64,000 nt of DNA from Robertmurraya dakarensis (GCF_900156875.1 NZ_LT707409.1:2746627-2810626); one strand, 5' to 3'; shown: positions 53,857-63,839, counted from the stretch's first letter. Made by a program: numbers and translations. The notes: generated from the sequence alone by a model not told the origin.

Positions 53857-54840
53857 TTACCTAGTAAGAGTCCAATCTTTATTCACGAGAGTAAGCGGCT
53901 CTTTTTCACTTAAAATAGCATCAATATTGTCCACACAAAGCTTCATCATGCCCATTCTTGTCTCAATAGAAGCACTGCCAATATGCGGGAGAGCTACGAC
54001 ATTAGACAGTTGAAGCAGCGGATGATTCTCATCAATCGGCTCTTTCTCAAACACATCCAAACCTGCCGCGGCAATCTCTCCTTCTTTAAGGGCCAGATAG
54101 AGATCTTGCTCATTTACGACTGGCCCTCTAGAAGCATTGATAAAAACAGCAGTCTTTTTCATTTTCTTAAACACTTCTCTTGTAAATAAATTTCTAGTTT
54201 CCTCTGTTAATGGAGTTAAACAAACAATAAAGTCGGAAGTCAGAACTAAATCGTCAAAAGAGCTGTAGACGGCCCCCAATTCATTCTCGACATCCATTTT
54301 TCGGGAACGGTTATGATAGATGACATTCATATCAAATCCTTTTGCCCGCTTTGCTACGGCTGACCCAATGCTCCCCATACCAACGATTCCAATCGTCTTA
54401 TGATGAATATCTTGTCCAGCTAATAAAAGCGGTGTCCAGCTTTTCCATTTTCCTTCCTTCACGAACTCAGCCGCTTCAACAAGACGGCGAGCCGCAGCCA
54501 TTAACAGCGCAAACGTTAGATCAGCTGTTGAGTCTGTCAATACATCTGGTGTATTGCAAATAGCCACGCCATGAGCTGACGCAGCCTCTACATCAATATT
54601 ATCAAATCCAACAGCCAGGTTTGCAACGACTTTTAGATTTTTACTTACCGATAATAATTCTTCATCAACTTTTTCCGAAAGCATTGTTAAAAGCGCATCC
54701 GCTTTTGCAGCTTCTTGCAATAAAATATCACGCGGAACGAGTTTTTCTTCGCTGTTCCACATGTTCACTTCGTACTTTTCTTTTAGCGCTGACACGGCTT
54801 CATCTGGTAGTTTTCTTGTAATAAAGATATAGGGCTTCAT
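53857..54840 (-). CDS. D-2-hydroxyacid dehydrogenase (glyoxylate/hydroxypyruvate reductase type)
   Basis: 327 aa. NAD-binding TIGIVGMGSIGSAVAKR (about 148-164), catalytic Arg (NASRGPVVNE, about 235), Glu (DVFEKEP, about 263) and His (PHIGSAS, about 283). Similar to GyaR/GhrB. Probably reduces glyoxylate or hydroxypyruvate with NAD(P)H. Confidence 0.9.
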   Translation of the reverse strand: MKPYIFITRKLPDEAVSALKEKYEVNMWNSEEKLVPRDILLQEAAKADALLTMLSEKVDEELLSVSKNLKVVANLAVGFDNIDVEAASAHGVAICNTPDVLTDSTADLTFALLMAAARRLVEAAEFVKEGKWKSWTPLLLAGQDIHHKTIGIVGMGSIGSAVAKRAKGFDMNVIYHNRSRKMDVENELGAVYSSFDDLVLTSDFIVCLTPLTEETRNLFTREVFKKMKKTAVFINASRGPVVNEQDLYLALKEGEIAAAGLDVFEKEPIDENHPLLQLSNVVALPHIGSASIETRMGMMKLCVDNIDAILSEKEPLTLVNKDWTLTR

Positions 54841-54919
54841 TTGTATCTCCTTTTATTATGTAGTGTCAGTATTCATTATAAGACGAATTTCTCCTTCGTT
54901 GTAAAAAAAATGCAAGATT

Positions 54920-55927
54920 TTACCGGAATAGCCATTCTAATTCTGGTAAATGGTATTTTTTCACTGGAACTTCTGTCAGATGATAAAAATCTCTTAAAAA
55001 CTTTTCATATTCTCTCGAGTGCTTTACATATTTTTTCAAACGTTCTTCGAGCAAATGCTGCTGCTGCTCTGAGTCAGTTATATAGTATTCCTCAATACAT
55101 TCAAAATAATGAAGCGGAAACAACAACCGTGCATAGAGTAGGCGCCATGAAAAAGACGACAGAGGTTCAATGCTTTGATAATCTCGAAAGAATGCACTGA
55201 CTTCTCTCTCGTACGTTTTACTATTATAAAAGTAACGATCTCTCGTCCATTCCGCTAAATCTCGTGCGCAGTGGTCGACGACCCAGTCAAAAGGATTTTT
55301 AACGACCATTTGATCTCCCCACGTTTTTTGCGAAAAACGGACGTGACAGACCGTTCCATTATCAATCCCCGTTGGATTATCGTCCAATTCGGTATCGGTC
55401 AAGTATTGGATTGCATTTTCCGTAAGGCCCATATAATATGGAAAGGACTCCAAAAACAATCGTTGGAATTCATTCTCCGGTGGATGAAACAACTGGTCAT
55501 TCCAAACCTTTTCCATTTGATCTAACCGCTGCTCCCAGAAAGATTTCCACATGCCAATTCGGCTGATCTTTTGAATTTTGAGCGGCAGCATTCTCCCACG
55601 ATGATGGAATTTACTAAGTTTTCTCCCGACTTTTTGAACCGGTACATGCTCACCACGCTGGTTAGCTAATACACAATAATGATCTTTTTTCCAATCAACG
55701 ATTGCTTCTCCTTCTTTTGTTTTAAGAAAAGTATAGACATGGTAATCACCATATTGAACCATATGCTGTGAAATCTGATCGAGCTCCATGATTGTTTCCC
55801 CATCGATATTTCGTGCTGGAATTAATAAGTAGAGGCTGGATCCAGCTTTGCAAGCTTCATATGGACCCATTCTTAGCTCTTCCTCAGGCTTTATCCCAAA
55901 TTTTTGTTGAAGCAATGCTTGAAGCAT
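54920..55927 (-). CDS. yutH: Spore coat protein, CotS/YutH family (kinase-like fold)
   Basis: 335 aa. A choline-kinase/CotS-like fold with VCHVRFSQKTWG (about 192-203), and DWVVDHCARDLAEW (about 213-226) in the place of the catalytic loop. YutH is spore-coat associated. Family call rests on overall similarity and position. Confidence 0.88.
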   Translation of the reverse strand: MLQALLQQKFGIKPEEELRMGPYEACKAGSSLYLLIPARNIDGETIMELDQISQHMVQYGDYHVYTFLKTKEGEAIVDWKKDHYCVLANQRGEHVPVQKVGRKLSKFHHRGRMLPLKIQKISRIGMWKSFWEQRLDQMEKVWNDQLFHPPENEFQRLFLESFPYYMGLTENAIQYLTDTELDDNPTGIDNGTVCHVRFSQKTWGDQMVVKNPFDWVVDHCARDLAEWTRDRYFYNSKTYEREVSAFFRDYQSIEPLSSFSWRLLYARLLFPLHYFECIEEYYITDSEQQQHLLEERLKKYVKHSREYEKFLRDFYHLTEVPVKKYHLPELEWLFR

Positions 55928-56096
55928 GTTGCCACCCCTTCAATTCTAAATAATACTTATATATATGTGGTGAAAATCTAAAACTTGTTGGATTCTTGAA
56001 TAATGATGTTCTGCTGGGAAATGATGAAGATGACGCTTGCATATTTTGAAGTAAAGAAGTATATATATAGTCAAAAGATAAGAAAAGGTGAAGCTA

Positions 56097-56597
56097 ATGG
56101 ATGAAAAAAGATCGATGGATGTCGTTGAAACAACAGCTCGGAAATGGTTACAAGATCGAGGCGTAAAAACACAGGATATTGCAGAACTTGTCTTTTATCT
56201 TCAAGAAAAGTATCACCCCAATCTTCAAATGGAAGATTGCCTTTATAACGTGGAAAAGGTTCTTTCTAAAAGAGAGGTTCAAAACGCCATTATTACCGGA
56301 ATACAGCTCGATATGTTAACGGAGAAAGGGCTATTAGAAGAGCCATTACAATCGATGCTGGAACAGGATGAAGGGCTCTATGGCGTTGATGAAATCTTGG
56401 CCTTCTCAATCGTCAATGTCTATGGTTCCATTGGATTTACCAACTACGGGTTTATTGACAAAATGAAGCCGGGGATTCTGCAAAGATTAAATGATAAATC
56501 CTCTGGCGGGTGCCATACATTTCTAGATGACATCGTCGGGGCCGTGGCTGCAGCAGCATCAAGCCGCCTCGCACACCGTGCCGCAAATACCGAATAA
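56097..56597 (+). CDS. yutG: Phosphatidylglycerophosphatase A family protein YutG
   Basis: 166 aa from ATG 56097 after AAAAGGTG. PgpA fold, with conserved DDIVGAVAAAASSRLA near the C-terminus and the LVFYLQEKY region near the N-terminus. Its stop is directly followed by a dispersed repeat. Confidence 0.88.
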   Translation: MDEKRSMDVVETTARKWLQDRGVKTQDIAELVFYLQEKYHPNLQMEDCLYNVEKVLSKREVQNAIITGIQLDMLTEKGLLEEPLQSMLEQDEGLYGVDEILAFSIVNVYGSIGFTNYGFIDKMKPGILQRLNDKSSGGCHTFLDDIVGAVAAAASSRLAHRAANTE

Positions 56598-56714
56598 AGC
56601 GGAAGCGCCTTGTTCAGGGGCGACAAGCATAAGACGAGCCGGCAGAAAGGTTGTTCTTTGACCTTTTTGACGGATTGGCTAGACTTTCGTCCCTAGGCGC
56701 TGGAGCTTGACAGC
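56598..56714. repeat. GCGGAAGCGCC-type intergenic repeat element
   Basis: The element begins AGCGGAAGCGCCT (56598-56610) and ends AGGCGCTGGAGCT (56695-56707), so AGCGCCT and AGGCGCT form inverted ends. The inner text (CGACAAGCATAAGACGAGCC) belongs to a widespread Bacillus intergenic repeat that I recognise from memory. It abuts the yutG stop. Confidence 0.75.
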
Positions 56715-56773
56715 TATCTAACTTCAAGGTAATTTGATAAATACAAAAGGATGGAGCCGCAGCTCCATCCTTT

Positions 56774-57538
56774 TTAAAATTCCCATTGATCCAATGTATC
56801 TACCGTATAGGTTGGCTTGGTTTGAACATTTGATAAATGCTCTCTTTTCGTTACACCAGTATGAACGAGTAAAGTATCCATTCCGGCATTGATTCCTGCC
56901 ATTATATCTGTATCATAATTATCCCCAACCATAAGAGTTTCCTCTTTCTCCGTTCCCAGCACCTTTAAGGCTTGATCCATAATGATCGACTCTGGTTTGC
57001 CAATAAAAATCGGCTTGGTTCCAGTTGATACTGAAATGACAGACGTAAGCGATCCATTTCCTGGAAGGAGTCCTCTCTCTGTTGGAATTGCCACATCCCC
57101 ATTTGTCGAGATAAAGGTTGCCCCATTCCGGACAGCCAAACAGCCTACTGTTAATTTCTCATAGCTTATTTCTCGATCAATTCCAATGACGACAAAGTGC
57201 GCATCCTCACCTGCAAACGAAAGCCCTCTTTCTTCAATCGCCGTACGTATCCCCTCTTCCCCTATTACATAAACAGAGGCATCTTTCTTACTTTCATATA
57301 TGTAGTTTGCTGTAGCCTGGCTTGTTGTGAATACTTGATTTTCTTCAGCGGCAATATGAAAGGCGCGCAATTTTTCCGCCACTTGAAGAGGGGTCCTTGA
57401 AGAATTGTTTGTGACGAACAAATAAGGAATTCCATGCTCATTTAATTTATTTACAAACTCCGCTGCTTCAGCAATTTGTTCTGTACCGCGATACATCGTA
57501 CCATCGAGATCAATTAAATAACCTTTATATTTTTTCAC
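56774..57538 (-). CDS. yutF: HAD-superfamily phosphatase YutF (NagD-like)
   Basis: 254 aa from GTG 57538, because AGGAG lies 8 nt upstream; the earlier ATG is too close. HAD motif I DLDGTMY (about 8-14), motif II TNNSS, and motif IV VGDNYDTDIMAG (about 203-214). It dephosphorylates sugar phosphates or nucleotides in vitro in relatives. Confidence 0.92.
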   Translation of the reverse strand: MKKYKGYLIDLDGTMYRGTEQIAEAAEFVNKLNEHGIPYLFVTNNSSRTPLQVAEKLRAFHIAAEENQVFTTSQATANYIYESKKDASVYVIGEEGIRTAIEERGLSFAGEDAHFVVIGIDREISYEKLTVGCLAVRNGATFISTNGDVAIPTERGLLPGNGSLTSVISVSTGTKPIFIGKPESIIMDQALKVLGTEKEETLMVGDNYDTDIMAGINAGMDTLLVHTGVTKREHLSNVQTKPTYTVDTLDQWEF

Positions 57539-57636
57539 ATTCATCACTCCTATGTTTATCGTTGCCAGACATGATTATTTTAAAGCATGTATTATTAATG
57601 GAAAAAACGCCCTGTTAGAGGCGTTTTCAATAAACG

Positions 57637-58074
57637 TTAATTTCTAAAAGCTGAAACCGGGCCCAGTTCATTGACCAAATACTCTCTAACTTTTGGTGCG
57701 AATTGCTTTAGGCTGGCCAATTCTGCCAAAAATGTTTTCAGAAGCTTCTCATGGTCAACTGAGATATATTCTTGAACAAGCATTTTTCGGTAAGCGACGA
57801 TATCCTTTAATGAAATGCTCATTTCTTTAGTAACCACTTTTTCATCATCTAAAATATCAATAATATCCTCGTAGCTCCCCGGGTCACGCATGATGAAGCC
57901 ATCAATCATGGAATTGCCCACATCGATGATGCCTTCCACGATAGTGTGGCAAATTCTTTCTAGAGCAGCCTTTTCAATTGGTGACTCCCAGCTGTTTGTT
58001 ACCTCAAGTAATGCAAGCTGTTTTTCAGTATAAACTAAAATTTGATCAATTTTCTCACGATCTACAAAATACAT
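57637..58074 (-). CDS. yutE: DUF86 family protein YutE (HepT-like)
   Basis: 145 aa. Conserved R...Y pattern of HepT RNases: IVAYRKMLVQEY (about 99-110) contains the RxxxxHY-like motif in degraded form (RKMLVQEY). No MNT nucleotidyltransferase gene is next to it. Function in Bacillus is unknown. Confidence 0.87.
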   Translation of the reverse strand: MYFVDREKIDQILVYTEKQLALLEVTNSWESPIEKAALERICHTIVEGIIDVGNSMIDGFIMRDPGSYEDIIDILDDEKVVTKEMSISLKDIVAYRKMLVQEYISVDHEKLLKTFLAELASLKQFAPKVREYLVNELGPVSAFRN

Positions 58075-58115
58075 AATATCACCCTTTCCATCTTAAGAAG
58101 CAAGTATATCTTGAA

Positions 58116-59417
58116 TCATGAAGGTTTAAGCCCTTTTTGCAGGGAATTTGGTCTTGCAAAAAAATATCCTTGTGCAAGGTCTACTCGATTGCGAGAGAGT
58201 ACAGATGCCTCTTCTGCATTTTCAATCCCTTCTGCTACTACAAGAGACCCTGTTTCTTTCGCAACTAACAGCAAACCCTTTAACATGGATTCTTTCACAG
58301 CATTTTTATCGATATCCTGAATAACAGATCGATCAATTTTTATTATATCAGGCATGACCGAGCTGATGGTGTTAAAACTTGCGTAACCAGCACCAGTATC
58401 ATCAACAGCTAAACGAAATCCATAATTCCTTAAGGTTCTTACATTATGTAAAAGATGTTCAATTTCATCAATTGAATCTCGTTCTGTGATCTCTAATGTA
58501 ATTTGGCTTGGCGGAATGCTTTTATATTTTGCCATAATTCTTTTTACATCTTTAATAATATTATGATTTCCTAAAGACACCGGAGTAAAATTAATAAAAA
58601 TATCCTGCCTGCAGCCTGTTGAATGCACTTGTTCTAATGCTTTTTCTAATACCACTAATTCTAAATCATAGAGCATTCCTGTCTGGCGTGCAATTGAGAA
58701 TAACTGCAAGGGGCTTTCATAAAAGGTATCTTTCGGTCCTCTTGTCAGCATTTCCCATGCGCGGATTTCCTTTGATTGAACATCGATAATGGGCTGTGCC
58801 AAAATGCGGATGCCTTTTTGAGAAACAATTTTACTGATCATATAATGCATTTCATTAAACTTTGACTGTTCCCGTTTTTCGGCCATGGCCTGCGCCTGCT
58901 GATGCGCTTTATAGATGGCGTCTTTTAGCGTATTATGCTTTTTCTCAACAAACATATAACCGCATTGAAAATTTATTTCTATGTATGAAAAATCCTGTTT
59001 TAAACTTTTTTCTATATTCTCTAAAATGGTATTCATGGTGACATCAATTTCTGAAACGCTGCTCCAATCATGGTCCACTCTTAAGAATAGCGTCACTCCA
59101 TCGCTGTGATAATCATGCAGAACAAGGACTTCATCACTGCTTACTTCATTTTTAATAACCTGGCGAACATGGTTCTTAAAGCTTTTGATAAAAAGCTTGT
59201 AGTTTCGTTCATCAAGCTGATTGCCGATTTCCGTTAAATTAGCTATATTAAAAACGATCGCGGCTACCTCGAATCCACGCTTAAAAGACCTTTTCACACC
59301 TCGTGAAATTGGATCTCTTAGAATAAACTGAGGCGGATAATACCGTATTAGTTTTAATGGCAGCGCAATTTTCCCCCATCTCCTAAAGCTATTTAACCAA
59401 TGAATTAGAAGCATCAC
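58116..59417 (-). CDS. EAL-domain c-di-GMP phosphodiesterase with degenerate GGDEF domain
   Basis: 433 aa from GTG 59417. The N-terminus is basic without an obvious membrane anchor. Residues about 50-190 are GGDEF-like but lack GG(D/E)EF. The EAL domain (about 205-425) has EMLTRG (EML in place of EAL), NFTP, EITERD, DDTGAGYA, KIDRS, VAEGIE and QGYFF, so catalytic residues seem intact. It could lower the c-di-GMP read by the riboswitch at 3741-3822. Confidence 0.9.
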   Translation of the reverse strand: MMLLIHWLNSFRRWGKIALPLKLIRYYPPQFILRDPISRGVKRSFKRGFEVAAIVFNIANLTEIGNQLDERNYKLFIKSFKNHVRQVIKNEVSSDEVLVLHDYHSDGVTLFLRVDHDWSSVSEIDVTMNTILENIEKSLKQDFSYIEINFQCGYMFVEKKHNTLKDAIYKAHQQAQAMAEKREQSKFNEMHYMISKIVSQKGIRILAQPIIDVQSKEIRAWEMLTRGPKDTFYESPLQLFSIARQTGMLYDLELVVLEKALEQVHSTGCRQDIFINFTPVSLGNHNIIKDVKRIMAKYKSIPPSQITLEITERDSIDEIEHLLHNVRTLRNYGFRLAVDDTGAGYASFNTISSVMPDIIKIDRSVIQDIDKNAVKESMLKGLLLVAKETGSLVVAEGIENAEEASVLSRNRVDLAQGYFFARPNSLQKGLKPS

Positions 59418-59591
59418 AGCTCATTCCTCTCAGGAGTTCAGTCGGTAACTACAAATTATTGTAGCACATTTTTTCAAAATTACGTATATTTTCCTGTCGA
59501 GAATATGCGCATATTGGCATTTGCTCTGTTAAGATAGAAGGAATTCATGTATAGTGGTATTAACAAGGAAACTTTTTCAAGGAGGAAACAA

Positions 59592-59858
59592 ATGTCTGAA
59601 CGCTTTTTCCTGTATGATGATAAGGTTGATACAAAAACACGCTTCGTAAGCTTCATGGGTGAAAACACAAGATTTGACTTGGCTCTTATTCAATCAGATC
59701 GTTACTACGGTAAACATATTGTCTTAAATATCCAAAGTAACCGTTTTGCTATTATCGGTCAAGACGATTTAAAAGAAGAAGGGTACTTGGAGTATGCATT
59801 TCAAATTTCTGAGGAAGATGCTGCAGAACTGCATTCGTTCTTAGAAGAAGTTATTTAA
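59592..59858 (+). CDS. DUF3055 family protein
   Basis: 88 aa from ATG 59592, chosen because AAGGAGG lies 6 nt upstream. Soluble acidic protein with MSERFFLYDDKVDTKTRF at the start. A Bacillales family of unknown function. Confidence 0.85.
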   Translation: MSERFFLYDDKVDTKTRFVSFMGENTRFDLALIQSDRYYGKHIVLNIQSNRFAIIGQDDLKEEGYLEYAFQISEEDAAELHSFLEEVI

Positions 59859-59956
59859 GAGGGAGATTAATCTCCTTCTTTTTTATTTAGCAGAACTTAC
59901 CTAGCTTTGTTCCTCATCGCAATCCTCATAATAAACAGTAAGGTGAGGTGAGGAAA

Positions 59957-60262
59957 ATGAATGATCAAGATCGAGAAGTGTACACTGATTTTGCAAATGT
60001 AGAAACACAAAGGAATTTTTTAACAGCAGAAGAATTCCCTGAAGGGCCTTTTGGATCACCAATTGGACAAGATGAACCTGTCCAAAACAAAAATACCCCT
60101 TGGAAAGAGGGACAGCAGTACTATAGTAATTTCACCTATGAGAACCGTAACCTCCACGAAGGTCTGCCTCGTCAAATGGAAGGTTCGCATCCAACCCATG
60201 ACGATCCGAATACGGATGTAGATTCCTTCCTTGATCAAAATAAAAATCAGCAAGAGAAATAA
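59957..60262 (+). CDS. Hypothetical hydrophilic protein
   Basis: 101 aa from ATG 59957 with GGTGAGG upstream. Asn/Gln/Glu/Pro-rich, no hydrophobic segment, likely disordered. I do not know the function. Confidence 0.65.
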   Translation: MNDQDREVYTDFANVETQRNFLTAEEFPEGPFGSPIGQDEPVQNKNTPWKEGQQYYSNFTYENRNLHEGLPRQMEGSHPTHDDPNTDVDSFLDQNKNQQEK

Positions 60263-60267
60263 AATAA

Positions 60268-60309
60268 AATTCGCCGGAATGGAGCAGCTAAGCCCCAGCC
60301 GGCGAATTT
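60268..60309. terminator. Bidirectional terminator
   Basis: AAATTCGCCGG/CCGGCGAATTT stem between convergent genes. Confidence 0.8.
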
Positions 60310-60319
60310 CCCCTGCGTC

Positions 60320-60595
60320 TTACCCTTTTACCTTTTTTACTACAAAGTACGGGCATCCAAAATTACAATACTCATAAAGATACTCGGTTAACGTGCTGAT
60401 TTTTGTATCAAAGTTAGCCTTTTGATTTCCATCATCAAAAAAACCTTTTAAGCGAAGCTGTCCATAGCCCCAATCACCGACTATATAATCATATCTAGAT
60501 AAAATCTCGCTGTATCGTCCACGAAAGGCTTCCTCGTTAAAGCCATCGCGCCGCTCTTCTATAATTTCATAACAAACATTATTTATACAGATCAT
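60320..60595 (-). CDS. yutD: YutD-like protein (DUF1027)
   Basis: 91 aa. The DYIVGDWGYGQLRLKGFF segment (about 35-52) is typical of the YutD family. Also Cys in YCNFGCPYF (about 76-84). Function unknown. Confidence 0.87.
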   Translation of the reverse strand: MICINNVCYEIIEERRDGFNEEAFRGRYSEILSRYDYIVGDWGYGQLRLKGFFDDGNQKANFDTKISTLTEYLYEYCNFGCPYFVVKKVKG

Positions 60596-60704
60596 ATACT
60601 CACCTCTTTTGACACACTATGTCTACATTATAACTTATTCCCCATCAATTACTAAGAGAAAAAAGATCAATCCTGGCTATTCTAATAATGTGGAGGTGCT
60701 TAAA

Positions 60705-61301
60705 TTGAAAAAAACCTTGATGGTTACAGGAATTTGTTCCTTAATTTTTCTAGGAGCATGTAATAACAATGCCGCAGAACCAGGGATTTACGAAAAAAGC
60801 GGAAATACAGTAAATGTTAATAATCAGCGAGCTGATATTTATAACCATAATCGTGACGATATTACGGAGGACTTTGGATATGTCCGCCATCAAAAAAGCC
60901 AGATTATGGGCGATCAAATGGCTACAGAGGATTTTGCCGTCATTGATCGTGAAAAAGTCGCTGATATGATTGGTAAATATAGTATGGCCATCCCAAACGT
61001 TGACGATGTCTCCACGCTAGTAACGAGTGAAGAAGTATTAATTGTCTATGACACTGATTCAGACAATCGAAATTTAACAGCCGATCAAGTTAAAAGAACA
61101 GCGATGTCCGTTGTTCCGCGTTGGTACCACGTTTATGTCAGTGATGATTCATCTCTAAGAAACACGCTTGAAAGCTATGCGACCATGGACGCAGATAATC
61201 GAAAAGCAGAATACGCCATTGATCAGCTGATTAAAGAAATGAAAAAGTCACCACAGGGGAAAAATACCTCCGGCGACGAAGATCAAACTGAAGGGGCTTA
61301 A
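60705..61301 (+). CDS. yutC: YhcN/YlaJ-family sporulation lipoprotein YutC
   Basis: 198 aa from TTG 60705, where GTGGAGGTG lies upstream. Lipobox LGAC at about 16-19 within LIFLGACNNN, then a YhcN/YlaJ domain (about 85-160). Probably a spore-associated lipoprotein of unknown role. Confidence 0.88.
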   Translation: MKKTLMVTGICSLIFLGACNNNAAEPGIYEKSGNTVNVNNQRADIYNHNRDDITEDFGYVRHQKSQIMGDQMATEDFAVIDREKVADMIGKYSMAIPNVDDVSTLVTSEEVLIVYDTDSDNRNLTADQVKRTAMSVVPRWYHVYVSDDSSLRNTLESYATMDADNRKAEYAIDQLIKEMKKSPQGKNTSGDEDQTEGA

Positions 61302-61332
61302 TATTTAGCCAAAAAAGAGAGTTAAATGTAAA

Positions 61333-61632
61333 TGGGGTGAGAAGGTTTATTCTCACCCTATTTTTTATTGCTTTATAAGGTAAATAAGGAATGTGTTTGA
61401 AAAATAAATGGAAAAATTCCGCTTATTTTGAGAAATACCCATATTTCCTAAAAAATTAGGGGAGATTTTCCGGCTATATGATCAAATTCTTTAGAATTTG
61501 CCTTAATTTGAGAGGATAAAGGGAATTTTTCCGCTTATATCTGCTTCTTCAGCCTCCCCTCTAACCATTAGCGGGAAATTCTCCGCCTAAAAAAGCATGG
61601 ACATTTTTTCACATAAAAATCCCCATGCTTTT
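61333..61632. repeat. Copy 2 of the ~300-bp dispersed intergenic repeat
   Basis: The inverted partner of 5621-5917 (116 of 140 core positions match by hand). It has the same end hairpins, GGGGTGAGAA/TTCTCACCC at about 61334-61359 and GCATGG/CCATGC at 61594-61628, and the same TTCCGCTTATTTT words. It lies between yutC and lipA. Confidence 0.75.
61589..61632 (-). terminator. Terminator of lipA
   Basis: AAAAGCATGG/CCATGCTTTT outer stem with inner AT-rich pairing, followed on the minus strand by TTTTTT. It forms one end of the repeat. Confidence 0.7.
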
Positions 61633-61662
61633 CGTAATTATTCACTTCATTCCCTGAACTTC

Positions 61663-62580
61663 TTATGCTTCTTTCGCGGCTTCTTCTGCCAAAGCCTGCT
61701 TATGCTTTGCAGCTTCGTTAACCTGCTCATCGGCATGATAGGAAGAACGGACAAGCGGTCCAGCTTCACAGTGGCTGAATCCTTTGCTTAGTGCAATTTC
61801 TTTAAGCTCTTGGAATTCATCCGGATGATAATATTTTTCGACCTTCAAATGTTTTTTGGTTGGCTGTAAATATTGGCCGATGGTCATAATATCAACATCG
61901 TTCGCTCTTAAATCATCCATCACTTCAATAATCTCTTCTTTTGTCTCACCCAAACCGATCATCAAGCTAGACTTTGTTGGAATAGATGGATACATCTCTT
62001 TAGAACGGTGAAGAAATTCGAGTGAACGTTCATATTTAGCTCTTGCTCTTACTCTTGGCGTCAGTCTTTTAACTGTTTCAATATTATGGTTCAAAATATC
62101 TGGTTTTGCTTCCATGAGGGTTTCAAGGTTTTCAAGAACCCCTCCCATATCGGACGGAAGTACTTCAATACTGGTAAATGGACTTTTTCTTCTGATTGCG
62201 CGAACCGTTTCAGCAAAAACAGCTGCACCGCCATCCTTAAGGTCGTCTCTCGCAACCGCTGTGATGACTACGTGCTTTAAATTCATAAGTGCTACAGAAT
62301 CCGCTACACGTTCAGGCTCTTTCCAATCCAATTCCGTTGGAAGACCTGTCTTGACCGCACAGAAACGGCATGCTCTTGTACAAGTGTCCCCTAATATCAT
62401 GAAGGTAGCAGTTCTTCTAACCGCCCAGCATTCGTGAATATTAGGACATTTTGCTTCCTCACATACTGTATGAAGGCTTTTTTCCCTCATCATCTTTTTT
62501 AAGCCTTTGTAGTTCTCATTGGTGTTAAGCTTTATTTTTAACCACTCAGGTTTACGTAAGTATTCTTCGTTCTTACTCAA
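61663..62580 (-). CDS. lipA: Lipoyl synthase
   Basis: 305 aa. Radical SAM enzyme with an auxiliary cluster motif [12 protein letters not shown] (about 40-51) and the SAM cluster CTRACRFC (about 67-74). It inserts sulfur into octanoyl groups to form lipoyl cofactors. Standard length and position before lytH. Confidence 0.96.
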   Translation of the reverse strand: MSKNEEYLRKPEWLKIKLNTNENYKGLKKMMREKSLHTVCEEAKCPNIHECWAVRRTATFMILGDTCTRACRFCAVKTGLPTELDWKEPERVADSVALMNLKHVVITAVARDDLKDGGAAVFAETVRAIRRKSPFTSIEVLPSDMGGVLENLETLMEAKPDILNHNIETVKRLTPRVRARAKYERSLEFLHRSKEMYPSIPTKSSLMIGLGETKEEIIEVMDDLRANDVDIMTIGQYLQPTKKHLKVEKYYHPDEFQELKEIALSKGFSHCEAGPLVRSSYHADEQVNEAAKHKQALAEEAAKEA

Positions 62581-62807
62581 TTACCACACCATCCTCAAGT
62601 TGATTAGTGTCTTTGCTGACTCTCTATTGGTGACTTCCATTTAGCAAAGTTGTTCAAGACCAACGGTCACTTCTTCTCATGTCACTTTACCATAATGAAA
62701 AAAGAAGAACAAGCAGGACAGATTACGATTACCAATTATTGATATTTATTTATTTCGGTTAATATCCGCAAACTATGTGTGTCGATTAAAGTGAAGGGAG
62801 GATTCCT

Positions 62808-63800
62808 GTGCGGCTTTTCAACTTACTAATTCCTGCTTTATTTATCTTTCTACTAACAGGCAATATGGGAGTACGAGCAGAAACAGAGCCAAATATATAC
62901 GAACAACGAATGACCCTTTACAAAAAGGTAGAAGCGGTTACTAATATACCTTGGTATTACCTAGCGGCTGTCGATCAATATGAGCGTAATATTCGTTCAG
63001 TCCGACGGGATTTACCAAAAGCTGAGGGTGTCACGGGAATATATTTCAAACCTGAAGAATGGGTTGGACTATTAAACCCGAATCTCGAGGACCAGAACCC
63101 AACCTCTATTAAATTTTTTAATGGCATTGGTGTAGATGGGAATGGCGATGGAAAAGCGGATGTAAAAAATGATGAAGACGTCCTTTTTGCGTTTGCTCAA
63201 TATTTGTTATCTTACGGAGTCGATCATGACAATATTAAAATTGGTCTTTGGGACTATTTTCAGCGCGATAAAACCGTTGGGATCATTATTGGAAAAGCAC
63301 AGATTTATAAGCATTTTGGTCGAATTGATCTAGAAGAACACGCTTTTCCGGTGCCGCTTAGAAGCAATCACAGCTATAAAAATACTTGGGGAGATGCCCG
63401 CGGCTGGGGAGGCAGAAGAATTCACGAAGGAACCGATATTTTTGCCGATTATGGTGTACCTGTTCGGGCAACCTCCTATGGTATCGTTGAAATGAAAGGA
63501 TGGAACCGCTACGGGGGCTGGCGTGTAGGCATCCGGGATATCAATAACAACTATCATTATTTTGCGCACTTAAGCGGGTTTGCAAAAGACTTAAAACTAG
63601 GTCAAATTGTAGAACCTGGCATGCTCATCGGCGGGGGTGGAAGCTCAGGCTACGGTCCTCCTGGAACATCAGGAAAGTTCCCGCCTCATTTACATTATGG
63701 AATGTACAAAGATAATGGCTATACAGAATGGTCTTATGACCCTTACCCACATTTACGATTATGGGAAAAGCAGGAACGGCAAAAAGCTCGAAAAAAATAA
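62808..63800 (+). CDS. lytH: Spore cell-wall L-Ala-D-Glu endopeptidase LytH (M23 family)
   Basis: 330 aa from GTG 62808. A signal peptide (about 1-24) and a C-terminal M23 LytM domain: HEGTDIFADYGVPV with the HxxxD zinc pair (about 206-210), and HYHYFAHLS and HPPHLHYG-type HxH (PPHLHYGM, about 288-295). In B. subtilis it trims stem peptides in spore cortex. Confidence 0.93.
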   Translation: MRLFNLLIPALFIFLLTGNMGVRAETEPNIYEQRMTLYKKVEAVTNIPWYYLAAVDQYERNIRSVRRDLPKAEGVTGIYFKPEEWVGLLNPNLEDQNPTSIKFFNGIGVDGNGDGKADVKNDEDVLFAFAQYLLSYGVDHDNIKIGLWDYFQRDKTVGIIIGKAQIYKHFGRIDLEEHAFPVPLRSNHSYKNTWGDARGWGGRRIHEGTDIFADYGVPVRATSYGIVEMKGWNRYGGWRVGIRDINNNYHYFAHLSGFAKDLKLGQIVEPGMLIGGGGSSGYGPPGTSGKFPPHLHYGMYKDNGYTEWSYDPYPHLRLWEKQERQKARKK

Positions 63801-63839
63801 GGTGCTGGGCACCCTTTATGGGAGCCCCGCACCTTTTTT
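63801..63839. terminator. Bidirectional terminator lytH-nhaC
   Basis: GGTGC...GCACC stem with extension GGGC/GCCC, followed by TTTTTTA. Confidence 0.75.

Noticed and set aside
54841..55200. 119-aa plus-strand frame
   Set aside because: Antisense to yutH; no ribosome site and no family resemblance.
57637..58074. HepT-MNT toxin-antitoxin system
   Set aside because: The YutE protein lacks an adjacent MNT nucleotidyltransferase gene and its RNase motif is degraded.
62808..63800. Prophage endolysin
   Set aside because: The M23 protein has a signal peptide, the length of LytH and the conserved position next to lipA; no phage genes are nearby.
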